From assembly GCF_030817215.1 (NCBI RefSeq), contig NZ_JAUSZA010000001.1:7538501-7602500 (forward strand): DNA of 64,000 bases, in the 5' to 3' direction. Positions 17,576 through 26,362 of this stretch are shown in pieces. The notes beneath the pieces are model-generated. The model was not told the DNA's origin and ran no database searches. It was given only the letters and a program-made list of their open reading frames with translations. Each line of letters starts with the position of its first letter. Position 1 is the first letter of the stretch. The DNA comes from Paenibacillus sp. V4I3. GTDB lineage: Bacteria > Bacillota > Bacilli > Paenibacillales > NBRC-103111. Made by a program: the position numbers and the translations under genes.

Positions 17576-18466
17576 TTACCCTTTCGTTCGGCCCCATAAT
17601 CCTTTGCAAATATCCAAAATACTGTTGAAAAATAGTGTATTTTCCCCATTTAGCGTAATCAAGTTCGTCTGCAAGGCAATGCCCGCTGTCTCTGGAAAGT
17701 CAATTGGAAATAGCCTATTATCCTTAACTTCCTGACTGACGCTAAGCCCAGGTAAGAAAGCAATACCTGCCCGCTGTAGAACCAGCTTCTTAGCAGTTTC
17801 GGAGTTATCCGTCTGGATCTGGATGTTTGGAGGCTCCTTCAAACTCTCAAATACACGGTGAATGCGCATCCAGTCTAGAGAGCCGCACTCAAAGAAAATA
17901 AGTGCCTGACGTCCAATATCCTGGATCGTTAAGTTTTCCTTCTCAATAAAGGGATGCCCCTCATATACATAAAGTCGAATAGGATCTTCATAAAATTTCG
18001 CTGACAAAAGACTTGGATGGGTGATTCCCCGCACAAAGCTGATATCCACATCCCGGTTCAGAACCTTGTTGACGAGATCATCTGTAATTCCGGTCGTTAG
18101 TTTAAAATTGATTTCCGGGTATTTATGCTTCATCTTAGGGATGATTGCTGGCATCATGTAATTAGATACAGATACCGTACAGCCGATCCGCAGCTCATTA
18201 GGCAGCGCCTTTTTCTGCTTAAGATGGATTTTACTCTTCTGGAATGTTTGCAGTAATTGCTGCGCGTAAGGGAGAAACTTCCTGCCATCATCCGTTAAAT
18301 GAACTTGCTTGCCAATTCGATCAAAGAGCTGACAATCCAGTTCCCGTTCTAACGATTGAATTCTAGCTGTTACCGAAGGCTGGGAAAGGAATAATACTTC
18401 CGATGCCTTGTTAAAGCTGCCATAATGGATGACATATACGAACGCTTCTATATTCTCAATATTCAT
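17576..18466 (-). CDS. LysR-family regulator of the S-alkyl-cysteine cluster
   Basis: A 296-residue LysR protein: N-terminal winged helix (MNIENIEAFVYVIHYGSFNKASEVLFLSQPSVTARI) and an effector domain beginning near residue 90 (LRIGCTVSVSNYMMPAIIP). It resembles in role B. subtilis AscR (YtlI), which activates the homologous operon when sulfur is limiting. It is encoded on the same strand and just upstream of the importer genes, whereas the B. subtilis regulator is divergent. Candidate binding sites flank it on both sides. Confidence 0.88.
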   Translation of the reverse strand: MNIENIEAFVYVIHYGSFNKASEVLFLSQPSVTARIQSLERELDCQLFDRIGKQVHLTDDGRKFLPYAQQLLQTFQKSKIHLKQKKALPNELRIGCTVSVSNYMMPAIIPKMKHKYPEINFKLTTGITDDLVNKVLNRDVDISFVRGITHPSLLSAKFYEDPIRLYVYEGHPFIEKENLTIQDIGRQALIFFECGSLDWMRIHRVFESLKEPPNIQIQTDNSETAKKLVLQRAGIAFLPGLSVSQEVKDNRLFPIDFPETAGIALQTNLITLNGENTLFFNSILDICKGLWGRTKG

Positions 18467-18598
18467 CGCAGTGCCCCTCCAGATGACCTAAAAGATATAA
18501 AGTTTATTATTCCAATCAATTAACTCGGAATTAAATATTTTTATAACTATAAGCTATCTTCCAATCGCTGTCAATATAAGAAATGCTGTTTCATTAGA

Positions 18599-18648
18599 AA
18601 AAGACCTTAGCTCCTGCCGCAAAATCTTGCGGGTGATCTAAGGTCTTT
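18599..18648 (-). terminator. Rho-independent terminator after the diguanylate cyclase locus
   Basis: An 11-bp outer stem (AAAGACCTTAG / CTAAGGTCTTT) with an inner CCGCAA/TTGCGG stem. On the minus strand it is followed by TTTTTC, a few bases after the GGDEF stop at 18652. Confidence 0.85.
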
Positions 18649-18651
18649 GGA

Positions 18652-20232
18652 CTATGTATACTTAGGATCGTAAACAACGGTACAATTCCGCCCTTTTCCT
18701 TTGGCAAAATAGAGCGCTTGATCCGCATGCTCAAGAACTTCATGTGCCGTCATTCCGTCTGTTGGGAATGAGGACACTCCCAGAGATACCGTGATGGGTT
18801 GACCTACTGGGCTTATGGTCATTTCCAACTTATTACGGATCTTCTCCGCATACAGATACGCATCATCTTTCGTCACATGGGGCATTAGAACAATGAATTC
18901 CTCTCCGCCAAACCGGAAGTAGTATTCGTTCTCACTTGCCATTGAAAGCAGAAGCTTTCCTAGATATTTCAGAACCGTATCTCCTGCAAGATGCCCGTGC
19001 GTATCATTAATAATTTTGAAATGATCAATATCCAGTACAATGAGAGAAAAATCTATGCCTTCCTCCAACCATTCGAGCATTTGTGTTTCCATGCTCCTTC
19101 TGTTGGCAAGACCCGTTAAAATCCGTTTGAGCTTCCAGTGCATATTGATTCGCTCTCTTTTGCAAAGCATCGATCGTGATTAACATAGTTTTGTACAAAT
19201 GATAGGCTTCATACGTATTCGTTCTTACCTTTGGCAGATCTGCGACTTGCTTGCCATTCAAGATTTTATAAGCGGTCGCAGCCAATCGAGCATAGGGAAG
19301 AGTCAACTTCTTGGCCAACCATGCCGTTAGCATAAGGATGAGAAGGAGAAAGGGTAATGAGTACAGAATGGCATTTTGGATCAAACCCATCGACTTTTCA
19401 TTTATCTCTTCCAGCGGCGATTGCACTACGATTCCCCAACCATTGGCAGGTACATAAGAATAGCCAGCAAGCATTGGCACTCCCACTGTATTCACGACTT
19501 TCTCTTACCGCTATGACCACTAATGAGCTTGGCTACCACTGGATTAGCGCTGACATTCTGACCTAAACGATTGTGTTCTGGATGATAAATAAGATTACCG
19601 GCCCCATCGACCACATAGATATATGAACCTGATGGAGAGTAGCTGTTGGAACCGAATATATCATTTAACACATTGTTTTCTCGCAAATAAATAGCACCTC
19701 CTAAAGAACCCAAATACTGGCCTGAGGAATTAAATATAGGATTTGTCATTAATACAATAAGCCTATTCGTTACAGATTCAAAAGGTGCTGAGATCGCAGG
19801 CTTTCGCTGCTCAATCGCATCCAAAACGGCTGTCGATGTCAGTTTTTTGCTTGTGAGACCTACCGAAACAGGAGAAATAGCTAAGACATTCCCATTGGCG
19901 TCATTGACCATTTGTGAGTTAAAGTAATTGCTGCTCCCCGTTACCAAATCCAATTGTGCTTGGATAGAATCTTGTGTTTGCATACTCCTCGCCAGGTGTT
20001 CAGAGGTCACTTTCAGGCTTTTCTCCATTGCTTTGAAAAGGGAGTTCATGGTCACGCTCATTTTTTTTGCACTGTCATAATTAAGCTCAAGTGTCGTTTC
20101 ATACAAGGAATCTCGTTCTGCCTTAAACGAAGCAGCTATTTGAATGATAGATATGATCGAAATAGATACAAGCATCAATAGGGTTATATAATGAACAAGT
20201 CGTATCCGCGGAGCAGCATCGGCTGTTCTCAT
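18652..20232 (-). pseudogene. dCache-GGDEF diguanylate cyclase, broken by two frameshifts
   Basis: Three overlapping reading frames reconstruct one membrane diguanylate cyclase. The first (from an ATG at 20232, ribosome site AGGAG) gives a membrane helix and a dCache sensor up to SGHSGK. The second continues with VNTVGVPMLAGYSYVPANGW, a second helix and a HAMP-like region. The third gives LTGLANRRSM, FSLIVLDIDHFKIIND, and the active-site RFGGEEFIVLMP. Junction 1 (~19500) is repaired by one extra G (AAGAG to AAGGAG). Junction 2 (~19112) is repaired by two bases, restoring the D-P-L-T-G-L-A-N-R motif. The RxxD inhibitory site is not evident. It would have made cyclic-di-GMP in response to an external ligand. 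Confidence 0.85.
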
Positions 20233-20336
20233 ACTCCTCATCTCCTAAAAAAGATAGTTACGAGTCGTTTCGACAACTTTCGACATATCTCCTTCATTTT
20301 TAATGCCAAGCATACAATTGAAAAACAAAACAAAGA

Positions 20337-20371
20337 AAAAAGCACGAAATTCGTGAATGAATTTTGTGCTT
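20337..20371 (-). terminator. Terminator after the unrecognised 279-residue gene
   Basis: AAGCAC-AAAATTC / GAATTTC-GTGCTT type stem followed on the minus strand by TTTTTTC. It lies about 110 bases downstream of the gene that ends at 20480. Nothing else was recognised between 20371 and 20479. Confidence 0.75.
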
Positions 20372-20479
20372 CTTATTTCTATCTTAGAAAGAGCTTGCCG
20401 TTGATCGTACAAGCAGCCGTGAATACGCTCGAATGTACGTCCTTCCGCCTATTAGCGAAATTAAACGGTTTCGTGGTAA

Positions 20480-21319
20480 CTAAACCTTCCAGTTCAATAC
20501 GGTTTCCAGCATGGATTTCAGATGCTTCACTCGGTGGACCTCAGGTTTTACTTTTACTATTTTAAATTCATCCCTGATATGCTGGATGAAATCAATCCGT
20601 AAGCGTTCTAACTGCTCTTCTGTTAAAACGTACGTATAATCTCGGACAGATTCGTATGTATGGTACCATTCGCTATTTTCCAAGAACGTAAAGGATGAAC
20701 GTTGGTACCACTCTTTTACATGACTCTTCAATGCAGCTGTGATGGTATCATCATTCCCCGACATTGCGTAAAGTCGATCAGAGGACATTAGGTTTCTGTA
20801 CTTGATCATGCTATCATCAGGGAACGAATTGGGAAGTGCATAAAACTGAATTACAAGTTCCAAAATCTCCATATAGGCATGTGGTCCAGCCAGTTTCGGA
20901 TTAAATTGACACTTAACTGCGGCATGGGCAATATTCTTAAGCAAACGTAGTGCTTCTGCTGCTTCCTTTTTATCAGGCGAACCTTGAAAAAATAACCCTT
21001 GCTTTCCTGCACGAATTTCAGCCCGATCAATCGCATCATGGAGCGCATCTTCAAACTGATCTTTGCTGTACGGTGCCCACTGATCGATATGATCAGTAAG
21101 TTCCACGCTCATGCCAAACTCTCTACGGATAATGCTTAGCAGGTTAATCCCGCCGCTGCCGTTAACTACAGCAAATATATCGTGTAAAAACCTTTCCAAG
21201 TTTTTTGCCTTTTTCGTGGCCCCCATAATTTCACTGGGAATCGTATAACGGGTCTCAGCCTCTTTTTGCTCGAGATTGGTAATAAGCTGATTTAACTCTG
21301 AGAGTAATGGATGCTCCAT
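20480..21319 (-). CDS. Unrecognised soluble protein, 279 residues
   Basis: I do not recognise this protein. It has no signal peptide or membrane segment and is predicted mostly helical, with charged helices (LITNLEQKEAETRYT near the start, LTEEQLERLRIDFIQHIRDEF near the end). A possibly conserved core is GPHAYMEILELVIQFYALPNSFPDDS. The ATG at 21319 has GGAGGA 7 bases upstream; the upstream TTG at 21364 lacks a site. It stands alone, with its own terminator, next to the divergent zinc-ribbon gene, so the two may share a control region. Confidence 0.7.
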   Translation of the reverse strand: MEHPLLSELNQLITNLEQKEAETRYTIPSEIMGATKKAKNLERFLHDIFAVVNGSGGINLLSIIRREFGMSVELTDHIDQWAPYSKDQFEDALHDAIDRAEIRAGKQGLFFQGSPDKKEAAEALRLLKNIAHAAVKCQFNPKLAGPHAYMEILELVIQFYALPNSFPDDSMIKYRNLMSSDRLYAMSGNDDTITAALKSHVKEWYQRSSFTFLENSEWYHTYESVRDYTYVLTEEQLERLRIDFIQHIRDEFKIVKVKPEVHRVKHLKSMLETVLNWKV

Positions 21320-21478
21320 TCTTGAATCCTCCGCTTTATCTTTTTTATTGAATAGTTCCCCCAACTGCCCATTTTTATCAAGTATTACAGAAACATGCCC
21401 TTCGACACCTGCCCGAAAAAAACACGTGTCCTCTACAATCCATTTGTTTGGTCCCGAAAACCGTACCTAAGTATATAT

Positions 21479-21496
21479 AAGACATCATTATGTCTT
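21479..21496. promoter_or_regulatory. Inverted repeat AAGACAT-N4-ATGTCTT, possible operator
   Basis: A perfect 7+7 palindrome in the divergent region between the unrecognised gene (start 21319) and the zinc-ribbon gene (start 21591). A second AT-rich inverted repeat (AAATATA/TATATTA) follows around 21525-21545. Function unproven. Confidence 0.35.
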
Positions 21497-21590
21497 TATA
21501 ACATTTCAATAGTACACATTATTTAAATATAGTGTATATTATTTATGAGATCATAAAGCAGGCTAGGAGTACAAGAAAGGATTGAGAAGC

Positions 21591-21821
21591 GTGATAAACA
21601 ACATCCATTCACTGGCTGAGGAAATTATTATTTCCGCCCAACCCGATCGAACGATCGATAAGGAAGCTAATAAGGACGGACATCTGCTATGTCCAAGGTG
21701 CAACAACAAAACCGGGGAATTCCTAATAGGGGAAGTATGTACTCTTTGCTTGGACGAATTGGAGTTTGGCTATCCTTCCTATCCCTCTTATCCATTAAGT
21801 GAATACAATAAAGGCGGCTAA
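21591..21821 (+). CDS. Small zinc-ribbon protein, 76 residues
   Basis: A short protein with one treble-clef or zinc-ribbon unit: CPRC, thirteen residues, CTLC, followed by an acidic LDELEFG and a tyrosine/proline-rich tail (YPSYPSYPLSEY). The GTG at 21591 is preferred over the TTG at 21582 because AAGGA is 9 bases before the GTG but abuts the TTG. Monocistronic, ending in a strong terminator. The function is unknown; a DNA-, RNA- or protein-binding adaptor would fit. Confidence 0.65.
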   Translation: MINNIHSLAEEIIISAQPDRTIDKEANKDGHLLCPRCNNKTGEFLIGEVCTLCLDELEFGYPSYPSYPLSEYNKGG

Positions 21822-21832
21822 TATGAGCCGCC
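21813..21832. terminator. Bidirectional terminator between the zinc-ribbon and ggt genes
   Basis: Stem GGCGGCT/AGCCGCC followed by TCTTTTTA on the plus strand and TTTATTG on the minus strand. It overlaps the zinc-ribbon stop codon and lies 60 bases beyond the ggt stop, so it can serve both convergent genes. Confidence 0.85.
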
Positions 21833-21892
21833 TCTTTTTAATATTCTTACAGCAATAAAGTTCATTCCGCATTGTGTTTTAGGGATTGTATC

Positions 21893-23383
21893 CTATTCTC
21901 TTACTTGACTTACTCCTCCCCGTCTTGGGTCGGCAGCACCAACTATTTGTCCTGTGTCATGCCATCTCATTAATCCGTGAATCCCCCCGTAATACATAGG
22001 ATCCGCGTTGTTCACTACCTCATATCCAAGCTTGACTAAATCATCCGCCACAGCATCTGGAAGCGGGCTCTCAACATATATCATTTTTTCATCAATAAAA
22101 AACCGCGAGGCAGCTACTGCTTCTTCGAGGCCGATCCTTTTTTTTATAACGTTTTCCAAAATGACAGATAGTATCATAGGGATACGCTTGCCTCCTGCCG
22201 AGCCAATCACAATGGTTCTTTCATGGTTTCGTATGATCGTCGGACACACGTAACTTTGAGGCCTCTTTCCCGGCTGCACCTGATTAGGGGAGATTGCATC
22301 ATTCGTAAAATTACGCATTTGATTATTGAGAAAAAATCCGCCTATTTCAATGCCCGGGCCAAAAAAGCCGCCTATTGTATTTGTCGCAGACACACACATT
22401 CCATCTTTATCCATAATGGAAAAATGAGTTGTATTAGCAACATCGTCCAACGTAACCGGTATCTCTGATATGATGTCCGGCCTGATGTTGTCAGCCAATA
22501 AGCCGATCAGCTCACGGCTAATCAACCTTTGTACCGGCGGAGAACAAAAGTCCGGGTCACCCATCGTGCTTTGTCTCAGCTCATAGCATTTCCTTATGAC
22601 CTCGCCCCAGTGATGTATATAATAGATAGATTGCTTCTGCTGCTCGTGCAGCTCCAGCAGTTCACTGATCTTTAACGCTTGGATCAACGTTACACCTCCG
22701 AAAGGCGGAGGTGATGTGATCACATCGTAATTGTCGTATTCACTGTAGACCGGCTTTTTCATGGACACGCGATAGTCCCGAAAGTCGTCTTGTGTCATTC
22801 CGTCTACCATAGCCGAAATTTGTTGCCCCAGCTCGCCCTGATAAAACCAATCGGAACCGTTATCACGAATTGCTCTCATCGTCTTTGCAAGTACCGGCTG
22901 CTTCAACCATTCTCCTTGACGAATAGCTTCCCCCTCAGGAAAAAAGCTTGGATGCTGTTCTGCAATCAATTGCGGAGATTTCACCAATTGCCGATGTAAG
23001 GCTGCACCGGAGGCAAAACCCGCTTCAGCAACGCTTATAGCAGGATCCATTAAGGTTTCCATATCCAAAGTACCGAATAATTCATGCACCTTCTCCATGC
23101 CTTTTACGAAGCCCGGGACCCCAACCTCTGTTGGCGAGATAACCCCCGACATAGGTGCAACTTCCCGGTAATCGCACACTATCGATTCTCGTATCTTTGC
23201 AGGCAATATTAGCATGACACCGCCTCCCCCGATCCCGGAAGCATAAGGTTCGACCACGCTCAACATATACGAAACCGCGATAGCGGCATCTGCCGCGTTG
23301 CCTCCGGCCTTTAATACGGACATTCCCGCTTCCGTCGCCAGAGGATGTGCTGAACTGACACCATATTGATGCTGATTACCCAT
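21893..23383 (-). CDS. ggt: Gamma-glutamyltransferase, cytoplasmic form
   Basis: A 496-residue Ntn-hydrolase of the GGT/acylase family. Landmarks are SSAHPLATEAGMSVLKAGGNAADAA, ASGIGGGG, and the autocleavage site N-TTHFS with Thr318 as predicted nucleophile, followed by GFFLNNQMRNFT and PQSYVCPTII. It lacks the secretion signal of extracellular Bacillus GGTs, so it should work on imported peptides, cleaving gamma-glutamyl bonds. It is the last gene of a peptide-importer operon and overlaps the upstream ATPase gene by 8 bases. Confidence 0.93.
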   Translation of the reverse strand: MGNQHQYGVSSAHPLATEAGMSVLKAGGNAADAAIAVSYMLSVVEPYASGIGGGGVMLILPAKIRESIVCDYREVAPMSGVISPTEVGVPGFVKGMEKVHELFGTLDMETLMDPAISVAEAGFASGAALHRQLVKSPQLIAEQHPSFFPEGEAIRQGEWLKQPVLAKTMRAIRDNGSDWFYQGELGQQISAMVDGMTQDDFRDYRVSMKKPVYSEYDNYDVITSPPPFGGVTLIQALKISELLELHEQQKQSIYYIHHWGEVIRKCYELRQSTMGDPDFCSPPVQRLISRELIGLLADNIRPDIISEIPVTLDDVANTTHFSIMDKDGMCVSATNTIGGFFGPGIEIGGFFLNNQMRNFTNDAISPNQVQPGKRPQSYVCPTIIRNHERTIVIGSAGGKRIPMILSVILENVIKKRIGLEEAVAASRFFIDEKMIYVESPLPDAVADDLVKLGYEVVNNADPMYYGGIHGLMRWHDTGQIVGAADPRRGGVSQVRE

Positions 23384-24395
23384 AAAAAGACGCCTCTATT
23401 TCCCCAAGCGGATAATGGCATGAAACGGATCGATCTAAACCTAACTGACGTAACTGCGGTTCCTCCACGATGCACCGGTCCTGTACGTAGGGACAGCGGG
23501 TATGAAATCTGCAGCCTGAAGGTGGATTTAACGGATTTGGAGTTTCCCCCTCCAATGCTTTCTTCTCTTTTCCGCGAAGTTCCGGATCCGAAACGGGTAC
23601 GGAGGCAAGAAGCCCTTCGGTATAAGGATGTAAAGGACGGTTAAGCAAATCCTCCTTTTTGCTGATTTCCATAATTTTTCCCAGATACATAACTGCGATG
23701 CGATCGCTAATGTAGGCAACAGCCGGAAGGCCGTGAGCGATGAAAATGTATGTCAGCTTATAACGCTTCTGTAAAACGGAAAGAAGATTAAGTATTTGTG
23801 ATTGTATGGACACATCCAGAGCGGACACCGGTTCGTCGCAAACGATCAATTTAGGCTTCAGGGATAATGCTCGTCCGATTCCTACTCTTTGCCGTTGCCC
23901 GCCGCTGAATTGATGAGGGAACCTCTCTGCAAAATCCGCAGATAAGCCCACCGCTTCCAGAAGCTTGTATACTTCCTCCTCAAGTTTATCCCCCTTGGCA
24001 ATCCCGTGTGTACGGAGCGGTTCAGCAATGATATCAAATATTTTCAAACGGGGATTTAATGATGAAAACGGATCTTGAAAAATCATTTGAATATCCTTTC
24101 GCTTTTTGCGAAGCGTTTCGCGTGACATTTCGCTAAGATCAGTGTCCTCAAACAAAATTTTCCCGGAGGAAGGCTCTATTAAGTGCATAATCATATTCCC
24201 CAACGTCGATTTCCCGCATCCTGATTCACCCACAATACCGAGAGTTTCACCCTCATAAACAGTGAGGCTCACTTGATCTACCGCTTTCAATATTTGCGTT
24301 TTTCTTTTTATGAAGCCCTTGGTAATTTCGAAATGCTTGCTCAACTCGTGGACTTTCAGGAGCACTTTGCGTTGTTCTTTCGTTTCCACTATCAT
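23376..24395 (-). CDS. Oligopeptide ABC transporter ATP-binding protein, OppF type
   Basis: An ~339-residue ATPase with Walker A GESGCGKSTLG, signature FSGGQRQRVGIGRALS, Walker B LIVCDEPVSALDVS, and the C-terminal oligo_HPY extension (EGETPNPLNPPSGCRFHTRCPY) found only in peptide and nickel importers. The start at 24395 overlaps the OppD stop (TGATG); a GTG six bases later is an alternative. It forms the nucleotide-binding dimer with the next gene product. Confidence 0.92.
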   Translation of the reverse strand: MIVETKEQRKVLLKVHELSKHFEITKGFIKRKTQILKAVDQVSLTVYEGETLGIVGESGCGKSTLGNMIMHLIEPSSGKILFEDTDLSEMSRETLRKKRKDIQMIFQDPFSSLNPRLKIFDIIAEPLRTHGIAKGDKLEEEVYKLLEAVGLSADFAERFPHQFSGGQRQRVGIGRALSLKPKLIVCDEPVSALDVSIQSQILNLLSVLQKRYKLTYIFIAHGLPAVAYISDRIAVMYLGKIMEISKKEDLLNRPLHPYTEGLLASVPVSDPELRGKEKKALEGETPNPLNPPSGCRFHTRCPYVQDRCIVEEPQLRQLGLDRSVSCHYPLGEIEASFYG

Positions 24396-25393
24396 CACCT
24401 CTTCTCCGCCCATTCTTTTTCGAATTCTTCCTGATACATCAAGCATCTAACCTGATGATCCGACGCTAATTCTGTTAAACGCGGCTCATTACGGCTGCAA
24501 GTCCCTGTTGCGAAGGAACAACGCGGATGAAAGCGGCAACCTTCCGGCATGTTCAACGGGTTAGGGACCGAGCCTTCTATGGAATCCAAGGTCTCCAGGA
24601 TATTGTGCAACTTTGGTATGCTTTTTAACAACCCCCGAGTATAAGGGTGCTTTGGATGTTTGAATAATGTATATACGCTGCATTGTTCGACAACTTGGCC
24701 TGCGTACATAACCACAACTCTGTCTGCCATTTCAGCAATTACACCCAAATCATGAGTAATCAAGACTATGGAATTACCTTCATTCTGAATAATTTCTTTC
24801 ATTATTTTCAAAATTTGCGCTTGTATAGAAACGTCCAAGGCGGTTGTCGGTTCGTCAGCGATCAACACTTTAGGACTGCAGGAAATCGCCATCGCAATCA
24901 TCGCTCTTTGACGCATACCACCACTTAGTTCGTGGGGATACGATTCGTACACACTTTCAGGCCGGGGTATTTTAACTTTGTTCAACAGCTCCAAAGCGTG
25001 TTGCTTTGCCTCTGTCTTGTTCATGTTATTGTGGTTCATAAGTGATTCCTGAATTTGATGGCCGATACGGAAAACCGGATTTAATGCGGTCAGAGGCTCT
25101 TGAAAGATCATACCGATTTCCTTGCCTCTAATCTTCCGCATCTCATGATGACTTAATTTCAATAAATCCCGGTCCCGAAAACGAATTTCTCCCTCAACAA
25201 TTTTTCCCGGACTTTCAATCAACCCCATAATAGAAAGGGAGGTTACGCTTTTGCCTGATCCAGATTCACCCACAATACCAAGTGTTTCCCCCTCTTGTAA
25301 TGTGAAAGTAACGTCGTCAACAGACGGCACTGCGCCATTATCCGTGAAGAAGTAAGTTTTTAATCCATTAACTTGTAAAATAGGTTGTTTCAA
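24395..25393 (-). CDS. Oligopeptide ABC transporter ATP-binding protein, OppD type
   Basis: A 332-residue ATPase with Walker A GESGSGKSVTSL, signature LSGGMRQRAMIAMAIS, Walker B VLIADEPTTALDVS, and the oligo_HPY tail (PNPLNMPEGCRFHPRCSFA). The start is a TTG at 25393, supported by AGGAG 7 bases upstream. Partner of the OppF-type ATPase. Confidence 0.92.
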   Translation of the reverse strand: MKQPILQVNGLKTYFFTDNGAVPSVDDVTFTLQEGETLGIVGESGSGKSVTSLSIMGLIESPGKIVEGEIRFRDRDLLKLSHHEMRKIRGKEIGMIFQEPLTALNPVFRIGHQIQESLMNHNNMNKTEAKQHALELLNKVKIPRPESVYESYPHELSGGMRQRAMIAMAISCSPKVLIADEPTTALDVSIQAQILKIMKEIIQNEGNSIVLITHDLGVIAEMADRVVVMYAGQVVEQCSVYTLFKHPKHPYTRGLLKSIPKLHNILETLDSIEGSVPNPLNMPEGCRFHPRCSFATGTCSRNEPRLTELASDHQVRCLMYQEEFEKEWAEKR

Positions 25394-25428
25394 TGTATTT
25401 CTCCTCCCTCCATGAATGATGCCTACTA

Positions 25429-26349
25429 TTATATGTCTTGAGAACGAGGGTCGAAAATATCACGCAACCAGTCGCCCAAAAATATGATACCTAGCGTCGT
25501 GATAGTTATGGCTAGTCCGGGGAAAGTTGCGAGCCCCCAATTAGTAGCCAAGTATTCACGTCCGGTGCTCAGCATTCCGCCCCAAGAAATAGTGGGAGGT
25601 TGAATGCCTAAACCCAAGAAACTCAGTGAAGCTTCCGAAATAATGGTGGTCGCCATGCTTAATGTCCCAAGCACACAAAAGGATGAAAACACATTTGGTA
25701 ATAAATGTCGGATCATAATCATCCCGTCACGTACTCCAATCGATTTAGCGGCTCTGACAAATTCTCTTTCTTTTAGACTTAATACCTCGCTTCGGATAAC
25801 CCTTGCATAAACTACCCAATTCGTGACACCCAACACAACAATAAGAGTAAACATACCGGGTCCGGTCACTTTCAATATAACTAGAGTGAACAGAATATTA
25901 GGAATAGCCAAAAAAGAATCAACTAATCTCATAAAAACATTATCCAGCCATCCGCCGTAATAACCTGAAATCAAACCAATGGATAAACCGATAGCACCCG
26001 CCACAATAATCGCGAATAATCCTACAACCAAAGAAACCTGGGAGCCGTATATGATTCTGCTTAACAAATCTCTGCCCAAGTTATCGGTACCAAGAACATA
26101 CTGCATGCTTCCGCCGTCCAACCAAAAAGGAGGGGCAAGCATATCGGTTATATGTTGTTCTGAAGGATCATAAGGAGCCAACCACGGTGCAAATAACGCC
26201 GTAAAGATAACGATAGACATAATTACAAAGCCGATCGTACCTGTTTTACTTTTGAGCAACAATCTAAACCAAAAGAAGATACGGTGATTTTCTTTTTTGT
26301 TTTTCTTTATGAGTCGACTCGCCGGAACTGCTTGCTCACTACTTATCAT
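25429..26349 (-). CDS. Oligopeptide ABC transporter permease, OppC type
   Basis: An ~306-residue DppC/OppC permease. The N-terminal helix lies in GTIGFVIMSIVIFTALFAPWLAPYDP. The LGTDNLGRDLLSRIIYGSQVSL motif and the EAA loop (ERE-FVRAAKSIGVRDGMIMIRHLLPN) are intact. The ATG at 26349, with GGGGAG 7 bases upstream, is preferred over an upstream in-frame codon that would overlap the OppB gene. Confidence 0.92.
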   Translation of the reverse strand: MISSEQAVPASRLIKKNKKENHRIFFWFRLLLKSKTGTIGFVIMSIVIFTALFAPWLAPYDPSEQHITDMLAPPFWLDGGSMQYVLGTDNLGRDLLSRIIYGSQVSLVVGLFAIIVAGAIGLSIGLISGYYGGWLDNVFMRLVDSFLAIPNILFTLVILKVTGPGMFTLIVVLGVTNWVVYARVIRSEVLSLKEREFVRAAKSIGVRDGMIMIRHLLPNVFSSFCVLGTLSMATTIISEASLSFLGLGIQPPTISWGGMLSTGREYLATNWGLATFPGLAITITTLGIIFLGDWLRDIFDPRSQDI

Positions 26350-26362
26350 CCGTCTTCTCCCC

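Noticed and set aside
9609..18466. Siderophore or antibiotic (SnaA-type) biosynthesis cluster
   Set aside because: NtaA-type monooxygenases occur in antibiotic pathways, but the cystine-type importer, GNAT and deacetylase fit S-alkyl-cysteine salvage better and no synthetase is present.
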